41,401 nt of DNA, taken from NCBI GenBank assembly GCA_020721965.1, contig DYLS01000019.1, positions 1 through 41,401 of the forward strand, given 5' to 3'. The notes beneath the pieces are model-generated. The model worked only from the letters and a program-made list of their open reading frames with translations. It was not told the DNA's origin and made no database searches. The first letter of the stretch is position 1. Each line of letters begins with the position of its first letter. The DNA comes from Blastopirellula marina (GTDB lineage: Bacteria > Planctomycetota > Planctomycetia > Pirellulales > Thermoguttaceae). Positions 36,365 through 41,401 of the stretch are shown here, piece after piece. The position numbers were made by a program, and so were the translations under genes.

Positions 36365-37237
36365 TTAGCCCGCGTAAAAATGACGTACTTGCATGAGAGC
36401 GTCGAAGCCATCGGCTTGGAGCACGGCTCGCAAGCATTGCATGGCGGGATGGTCGTCGGGCAGCAATTGGTAATTCCTTTTGACCGAACCGATGATCATG
36501 TCCAGCCCCAGGGGCATGGCGATCGTCAAAAACGCGCTCTCCAGGGCACTTTTCACAGGCGTACCGTCTTTACGTTTTGAGGGTAGCATGACCGTGAAGT
36601 TGCTCAAACCGACCGACATGTGTACCCCAGCGAGGTCGGGGTCGTTGTAGATTTTTTCTATGGCGGCAAGGAGGCGATTCAGGTTGCCCTCGGTATCGCC
36701 CGCGATCGGCGCTATCCCCGGATCAATGATCAGGTCGTCGTTCGGTATGCCGGGGTAATGGGTTCGTGCCGCCTTTACCAGGTCTTTCGCGGCTTGGTAG
36801 GTTTGGTCCGCTGTTCGGGCCGGGACGAGCTTGCCCGCTTCCAGCAACTCCGTGGCCAGAAGGATCGGTTTGAATCGCCGAACAGCGTATAGTTCCCACA
36901 TTTCTTCTCGCGCCGGCGTAATCGAATTGAGGACAGGGGCCTTGCCCGCCGCGCGGTCGGGTTGAAATGCGGAAAGACCTGCCCGAGCGATCGCCGGATC
37001 AGGCGTGTCAATGGACAGTGCCTTCGTGGTCACTCCCTGAACTTGTACAACGAGATCGGCCATGAACTCGGGTGATCTGGCACCCACGTTGACATCGATG
37101 TAGGTCGCCCCGCCTGCGTCCTGCATTCGGGCGAGTTCGAGGATGCCGGGAATGTCCCCCGCCTCGAACATGGCCTTGGTGGATGGTACGGAATCGTTGA
37201 TCGACTCCCCAATCATGGTCAGGCCTTGGATGGCCAT
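36365..37237 (-). CDS. Methyltetrahydrofolate:corrinoid methyltransferase (MeTr/AcsE-like)
   Basis: 290 residues, a pterin-binding TIM barrel. It moves the methyl group between methyl-tetrahydrofolate and the cobalt of a corrinoid protein. Residues matching the folate site of clostridial MeTr are present: IGESIN at 9-14, DVNVG (Asp48, Asn50), SIDT (Asp77), NSI (Asn104), IDPGIAPI (Asp172) and GLSNFT (Asn213). Dihydropteroate synthase is unlikely because the Met/Ser pattern and the genomic context are those of MeTr. ATG 37237 has GGGAGGG 7 nt upstream. It stands between methylenetetrahydrofolate reductase and homocysteine methyltransferase, exactly where a dispersed methionine synthase would need it. 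Confidence 0.9.
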   Translation of the reverse strand: MAIQGLTMIGESINDSVPSTKAMFEAGDIPGILELARMQDAGGATYIDVNVGARSPEFMADLVVQVQGVTTKALSIDTPDPAIARAGLSAFQPDRAAGKAPVLNSITPAREEMWELYAVRRFKPILLATELLEAGKLVPARTADQTYQAAKDLVKAARTHYPGIPNDDLIIDPGIAPIAGDTEGNLNRLLAAIEKIYNDPDLAGVHMSVGLSNFTVMLPSKRKDGTPVKSALESAFLTIAMPLGLDMIIGSVKRNYQLLPDDHPAMQCLRAVLQADGFDALMQVRHFYAG

Positions 37238-37447
37238 GCGACGTCCCTCCCGGAATCAGGCTCAACAATCGATACGTAAGTCCCTGTCCCGATGCCTTTC
37301 AAACAAGTTCGCAGTATATGGATATTTGTTTTACCGCCCTCTTTCAAGAATTGCGAGCAAGCCCTCGACGCGGGTGCGATACCTCGATCTTGGAACCAAC
37401 TTCGTGATGCTGCCGCTTGGTCATACCGTGGGGAGAGACATGCCGGC

Positions 37448-39109
37448 TCAGGCATGGTCGCCTTCGTGCTCCGTATCTTTTGGGGCGTGATGGTCCCGGT
37501 CCAAGAAAGTGTTTGCCCAGGACGATGTGTGCTGGAGATCCGCATTGTAGATAACCGGGGGACCCTCCAAGAATCGGTCCGTTTCGCCAAAGGCCTTCAA
37601 GCGTTGATAGACCTTGGCCCACAGGCATTCTTTGTCTTGCAATTCGCATTGGCCGTCCGAGGAACCACCGCATGGCCCATTGCGACTGCATTTGGAGCAC
37701 CAACGCTTGGGGCAAAGGTAAGCACAGTCCGGTAGGCTGCAATCCCCGCAGTCCTGGCATCCATACATGGCAAACTTGACATATCGCTCGGCGGTGTAGG
37801 CAGCTTTGGCGGGCAACGATGACGGCCGTTTGTCCCATCGCCTGTATATTCGCCGCAGTAGTCCCCAAAGTCCCCGGTCGCGGGTGAACGCCCAGCGATG
37901 GACGAAACGAGAGATTCGATAGCCGATGGTTGCGGCTTTGTTGCGACGAGGTCGTTCGAGTGATTTCAGGTATTCCCGATTGATGCGGTCGGGGGCACTC
38001 AGCCCCGTTTCTGGATCGTGTTCGAAGAAGAAGAACTCATGGGGCAACGAGAAACGGATTTCGGGAAGGAATTGCCGCCAGTCATCGGGACCAAAAGATT
38101 CGGCCAGTTCGATTACCCGGAAGAACGCCTCGGGGGAATTCATGCCTCCGAGATAGCCGCCAGCGAACCCAAGCCCCTTAAATACGGCCAATTGCTTGGC
38201 TGCCAACTCGCGAAAGAATGGAGCGCCGCGGTCTGGGCCGCCACCATACTTCTCGCAAATCGCCAACAGTTCATCGCTGACGACGCAACCCGGCAGCCTA
38301 CCATCATGAAAAATCTTGGCGATACCTCTTGTCAGAACGTAGGCATTGCCGATCACCGGCACGTTATGGATACCACGGGCGTGCAGGAAAAGCTTGACCT
38401 CGTGGAATTTGCGCATGTCGTAGCCCAACTGAGTGATTACCCATCGGGCGCCAGCGGCAATCTTGCGGATCAACTTGAAGTATTGGGGGACGAGTTCGTG
38501 CTCATGCCGCTTGAATGGAGACACGGCACAGCCGACGTAAAACGACGCGGGGGCCAGCCGATCCTTGCCTCCTTTGCCGTTCGAGATTTCCAGGCCACGA
38601 TTCATGGCCGTCAACAGGCTGATCAAGCCAACGGAATCCAGGTCGAAGACGCCGCTGGGCCGTCCGCCGAAACCGGTCACAGGGTAGTCGCCGGTCAAGG
38701 CCAACACATTCCATAACCCCTGGGCCGCCAGACGCCAGGCATAAGATTCCAGCCCACTGCGGTTCATATCCTTGCAGGTGAGGTGAATAACGACCTTTTT
38801 CTGCACGTTCGGTATGTCACGCAACAAGTCAGCCAGGGCGTCGGGCGGGAGCATGGGAGAACCGCCCGGATTGTCTGTGATCGAGATCCACGCGATACGA
38901 GGATCCAGGGCCAATTCTCGGGCCAATACCACGGGTGGCAGCTTTTCCGGGTCTGTTGGCAGCCCTCGCGTTGAGACGATCTCTGCCCCGTAGATGAACG
39001 TTCCACCTTCGACCCTTCGCCGGAAAGTGTCCCGTTCCGGGGATGATGAGCCGCCGCCAGGCCGCGACGGCCCAGCCTCATGGAATTCGGACGGCGAACC
39101 GGAGTTCAT
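37448..39109 (-). CDS. metF: Methylenetetrahydrofolate reductase fused to MetV-type cysteine-rich C-terminus
   Basis: 553 residues from ATG 39109. The first ~35 residues are polar linker; ~35-385 is the FAD-dependent MetF barrel (GAEIVSTRG, SITDNPGG, HLTCKDMNR, LALTGDYP). Residues ~440-510 form a separate segment with ten Cys in 45 residues (451, 454, 457, 462, 466, 471, 474, 480, 488, 495), matching the MTHFR C-terminal domain called MetV in acetogens, where MetV is usually a separate zinc or iron-sulfur protein. It interconverts methylene- and methyl-tetrahydrofolate; the electron donor may be a partner docking at the Cys segment rather than NADH. The longer start GTG 39154 abuts AAGGAGG with no spacing, so it is less likely. 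Confidence 0.88.
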   Translation of the reverse strand: MNSGSPSEFHEAGPSRPGGGSSSPERDTFRRRVEGGTFIYGAEIVSTRGLPTDPEKLPPVVLARELALDPRIAWISITDNPGGSPMLPPDALADLLRDIPNVQKKVVIHLTCKDMNRSGLESYAWRLAAQGLWNVLALTGDYPVTGFGGRPSGVFDLDSVGLISLLTAMNRGLEISNGKGGKDRLAPASFYVGCAVSPFKRHEHELVPQYFKLIRKIAAGARWVITQLGYDMRKFHEVKLFLHARGIHNVPVIGNAYVLTRGIAKIFHDGRLPGCVVSDELLAICEKYGGGPDRGAPFFRELAAKQLAVFKGLGFAGGYLGGMNSPEAFFRVIELAESFGPDDWRQFLPEIRFSLPHEFFFFEHDPETGLSAPDRINREYLKSLERPRRNKAATIGYRISRFVHRWAFTRDRGLWGLLRRIYRRWDKRPSSLPAKAAYTAERYVKFAMYGCQDCGDCSLPDCAYLCPKRWCSKCSRNGPCGGSSDGQCELQDKECLWAKVYQRLKAFGETDRFLEGPPVIYNADLQHTSSWANTFLDRDHHAPKDTEHEGDHA

Positions 39110-39216
39110 GTTTCCATGTCCCGCAAATGCTGCCCGAAAGGAACGGCTTTTCACCTCCTTGCGAGTACAGCCCGGGCCATATTTAGTACCACAGCGCAGC
39201 GTCCGCGTTCAGTACC

Positions 39217-39322
39217 ACAGCACAACGTCCGGCTGACTTCATGATGTGCCCAGCTTACGTTGCGAGAAGATATGTCCCCACACCGCAAGATTGTGCCATC
39301 ACGGCATAAGGTTGTACCAGGC
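39217..39322 (-). repeat. Dispersed intergenic element, copy 3 (inverted), with duplicated end
   Basis: Reading the plus strand from ACAGCACAACGTCCGG at 39217, the sequence aligns without gaps to the reverse complement of copy 2 for about 67 bp (about 47 matches by hand), including TTGCGAG and ATGTCCC-type landmarks; the rest is more diverged, so the right boundary is approximate. Its outer end is duplicated in tandem: AGTACCACAGC plus CGTCCG occurs at 39185-39205 and again at 39211-39231, 26 bp apart. It occupies most of the 323-nt gap between the corrinoid-protein gene and metF, and no gene is seen in that gap. Confidence 0.6.
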
Positions 39323-39477
39323 AAACAACCCTGCGGTGTAGTATTAGCAGGTGGCGCTCTCGCTCCGCGACGGTTTTGAAGCGGGAGGAGGATGACGGAG
39401 TGAGTCAGACGCTGCTCGGGGTATCATCGGGCCAGCCCCTCACGCCGATGATGACCGCGTTTTCTCGATTGCGAGTG

Positions 39478-40128
39478 TTAGGCTGTGGTTGCGAATTCGG
39501 ATACCAGCCTGCGTGCGAGGGCCACTGCCTCAGTCGCGTTTTCGCTGTAGCCGTCCGCGCCGATCTGTTCTGCGAATTGCGGGGTAAGCGGCGCACCGCC
39601 CACCATGACCCGAACCTTGTCCCGAAGCCCTGCCGATTGTAAGCGATCGACGACCGCCTTCATGTTGACCATGGTGGTGGTCAAAAGCGCCGACATGGCG
39701 ACGATGGTCCCCTCCTTTTCTCGAGCCGTGTCGACAAACTTATCGGGAGGTACATCCACGCCCAGGTCGATGACCTCGAATCCAGCACCTTCCAACATCG
39801 AGGCGACCAAATTCTTGCCGATGTCGTGCAGATCGCCCTTCACGGTACCGATAACCACGCGGCCCACCCGCTGTACGCCACCCGCTGCCAAGAGCGGTGT
39901 GAGCAGTTCCAGCGAGGCCTTCATGGCGCGTGCGGCGATCAGGAGTTCGGGGACGAAGTACTCGTTGCAGGCAAAGCGGTTGCCCACCTCGTTCATCGCC
40001 GGAATCATGTACTTGGCAATCAGTTCCGAAGGATCGGTGTTGGCTTCCAAGGCCGATTTTGTGACCTCCGCCGCAAGCCGATGGTCCCCATTGACGATTG
40101 CATCGTAGAGCTGCGAGTAGTCGGACAT
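39478..40128 (-). CDS. Corrinoid (methyl-carrier) protein
   Basis: 216 residues from ATG 40128 (GGAGG 5 nt upstream). Two parts: a four-helix cap (about residues 1-85) and a Rossmann-like cobalamin domain (88-216). The base-off/His-on motif is GDLHDIGKN with axial His101, followed by SALLTTT (146-152) and VGGAPLT (176-182). It carries the methyl group on cobalt between methyltransferases, as in MtaC, MtvC or the cobalamin module of MetH. It is the first gene of the leftward methyl-transfer cluster and the only corrinoid carrier in it. Nothing like a RamA/RACo reactivating protein is in the window, so reductive reactivation must be supplied elsewhere or by an unknown partner. Confidence 0.93.
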   Translation of the reverse strand: MSDYSQLYDAIVNGDHRLAAEVTKSALEANTDPSELIAKYMIPAMNEVGNRFACNEYFVPELLIAARAMKASLELLTPLLAAGGVQRVGRVVIGTVKGDLHDIGKNLVASMLEGAGFEVIDLGVDVPPDKFVDTAREKEGTIVAMSALLTTTMVNMKAVVDRLQSAGLRDKVRVMVGGAPLTPQFAEQIGADGYSENATEAVALARRLVSEFATTA

Positions 40129-40224
40129 AACCCCTCCGATTCGTGACGGCGTGCGTTGTCTGCGCACCAACAGCGCAATGGCGGATAGGCCGAGTGAATC
40201 CCCCTCCCTCGATACCTATCCTAC

Positions 40225-40288
40225 TTGCCCAATTATATTATCCGGACTGATAGAGGGTCACAAGAGCGCAAAAATTATTCTTGCCCAA
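40225..40288 (-). promoter_or_regulatory. Candidate promoter of the methyl-transfer cluster with repeated TTGGGCAA
   Basis: On the minus strand a perfect TATAAT lies at 40237-40232, 104 nt before the corrinoid-protein start, in an AT-rich stretch (GATAATATAATT). TTGTGA at 40263-40258 could be the -35, but spacing is 15-20 bp depending on which -10 register is used. The 8-mer TTGGGCAA occurs on both sides (40232-40225 and 40288-40281), 56 bp apart, as a regulator might require. No cobalamin riboswitch consensus was seen here. Confidence 0.4.
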
Positions 40289-40309
40289 TGGGGGGCGACG
40301 CAAACTCTT

Positions 40310-41218
40310 TCAATGTGCCTCGGGCGAGAGCGGCGTGATTCGCGGACCTGCGGCAGGGCGAAGATCGAAAAGCTTAGCGCCGCTGATATCCTCGAGAGAT
40401 CCGTGATCTTTGAAATAGAGATTCAACTGGCGTAATTTCGTCTCGGTAGATGCCTCGTTGGAGTCGCGGACCCCGGGTGCCGTCCCCCAAATCACGCGGG
40501 ATCCCCCGAGCGTTTCCACTTCCAATGGAATTTGCGAGCCTTGGGCGGTCTCGGTAGTCGAGGGCACGATTCGAGCGAGCCGCATGGAACTCCAGTAGGG
40601 GGCTAGGATTTCGGCTAGTTTTGCGGCGGCCTCAACGCGCGGGTCGCCCCAAGGCTGGCCAGCAACGTTGCTTGGCACGGTGTCGATTCCTTCGATTCGG
40701 GGATATTGTGCGGCCTCCTGCGGCGTGAAGTCGCGAGTTGGCAAAAGGATGCCGTGTACATCGACCGGCAACAAGCCTTCGCGAACGCGGACCATCGCAA
40801 CCGACTTACGGTATTCGCAGACGATTCGCAACCGGGCGGGAAAATTTTTCCGAATCTCATGGACCTCCGCAATCCACGGATGTGCGGTCGCCGCCTGAAA
40901 AACTGTTTCAGTCAGGCCTTCATCCAGAATGGAAACGGGTTTGCCATCCTCGATGTATGCGAAAATCTCCGGCCGCAAGTCATGATGAATCCATGCAGCC
41001 GATTCCGAGAGTTCGAGGCTTTCGGCCGTCAGCCGATACCGAGGATCATAGGCAAGCTGGGCTCCCGCTTGCTTCCAAAGCAAATTGCCAAACGCTGTAA
41101 TCGCCAGCAAGCCAAGGGCGATCGCGGCCAGGGCCCGGCCCAGCCAAGAAATGGCATTACGCGATGGCACGGGCTTTTCAGTGGACTTCTTGGCGCTAGC
41201 GGCTGGCTCGGCGGACAT
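40310..41218 (-). CDS. FtsQ-like cell-division protein with POTRA domain
   Basis: 302 residues from ATG 41218; GTG 41233 is an alternative whose ribosome site (AAGGAG) touches it. Architecture: polar cytoplasmic N-terminus, one membrane segment near residues 27-48 (ALAAIALGLLAITAFGNLLW), then an extracytoplasmic part. HPWIAEVHEIRKNFPARLRI, EYRKSVAMV and PVDVHGILLP follow the order of FtsQ/DivIB after the POTRA domain. In other bacteria FtsQ links the FtsB-FtsL complex to the divisome; planctomycetes generally lack FtsZ, so the role here is unclear. Sequence conservation is loose, so the call is by layout and motifs. It precedes the methyl-transfer cluster with a 181-nt gap and may end a cell-wall cluster beyond the window. 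Confidence 0.65.
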   Translation of the reverse strand: MSAEPAASAKKSTEKPVPSRNAISWLGRALAAIALGLLAITAFGNLLWKQAGAQLAYDPRYRLTAESLELSESAAWIHHDLRPEIFAYIEDGKPVSILDEGLTETVFQAATAHPWIAEVHEIRKNFPARLRIVCEYRKSVAMVRVREGLLPVDVHGILLPTRDFTPQEAAQYPRIEGIDTVPSNVAGQPWGDPRVEAAAKLAEILAPYWSSMRLARIVPSTTETAQGSQIPLEVETLGGSRVIWGTAPGVRDSNEASTETKLRQLNLYFKDHGSLEDISGAKLFDLRPAAGPRITPLSPEAH

Positions 41219-41401
41219 GTTCGATGTCGTCACTCCTTCTCGTGGGCATCAGTGCTCTCTCGCTTCTACCGGAGTTGGCGAGACCTCAGCGAAAGCGAGG
41301 CCGCGGTGAGTCACAACGCGTGCGATCGTAGTCGTTTACAGGGGTTCTCGTGGCTGCCAAACAGCTCGTCGTGTTGTTATTTCGAGCGAAGCGAGAAATC
41401 T

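Noticed and set aside
36365-37237. Annotation as dihydropteroate synthase
   Set aside because: The fold is shared, but the SIDT/NSI/IDPGI/GLSNFT pattern matches methyl-H4folate:corrinoid methyltransferase, and metF, a corrinoid protein and a homocysteine methyltransferase surround it.
40129-40309. Cobalamin riboswitch ahead of the corrinoid-protein gene
   Set aside because: I looked for the conserved B12-box and found no match; the gap is also short. Only promoter-like elements and a repeated 8-mer are visible.

Overview
The window most likely comes from a planctomycete, probably a Pirellulales-type lineage; the genus cannot be fixed from sequence alone. Evidence: a 3,330-residue secreted protein with the N-terminal LEPR-XLL-type motif (LEPLEHRRLLS) typical of giant planctomycete surface proteins, a secreted formylglycine-dependent sulfatase, an IleRS2-type isoleucyl-tRNA synthetase, a very acidic small protein, GC-rich codon use, and frequent GTG/TTG starts. 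I found no tRNA, rRNA, CRISPR array, transposase or phage gene.

Layout. 0.3-4 kb: a secreted HExxH metallopeptidase and a CPBP membrane protease (+), then a divergent aldehyde dehydrogenase-fold protein (-). 3.9-5.2 kb: 1.2 kb without a convincing gene, containing a 24-bp dyad. 5.2-9.1 kb (+): fatty-acid synthesis block rpmF-fabD-fabG-acpP-fabF. 9.3-12.3 kb (-): a minimal PTS phosphorelay, EIIA(Ntr)-HPr-EI, with no sugar permease. 13.0-23.0 kb (+): the giant multidomain surface protein, with promoter and terminator. 23.4-28.5 kb (+): acidic protein, purine nucleoside phosphorylase, ileS. 28.8-31.9 kb (-): sulfatase and iron-type alcohol dehydrogenase. 32.0-40.1 kb (-): a corrinoid/folate methyl-transfer cluster. 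40.3-41.2 kb (-): an FtsQ-like division protein.

The most interesting block is 32.0-40.1 kb. In transcription order it encodes a free-standing corrinoid protein, a MetF-MetV-type methylenetetrahydrofolate reductase fusion with a ten-cysteine tail, a methyl-H4folate:corrinoid methyltransferase, a zinc homocysteine S-methyltransferase, a UroD-fold methyltransferase with an altered metal site, a DUF1638 protein, and a second UroD-fold methyltransferase with the canonical HxC...C site. The first four are the parts of a cobalamin methionine synthase plus its methyl-folate supply, made as separate polypeptides without the reactivation domain. The two UroD-type enzymes could feed methyl groups from other donors into the same corrinoid protein. 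DUF1638 has no assigned role and is the main unknown.

A second discovery is a roughly 106-bp intergenic element present three times (23861-23966, 28619-28724, and inverted at about 39217-39322). It is an imperfect palindrome with ACAGCGCA-type ends, carries no gene, and looks like a non-autonomous mobile or REP-like element.
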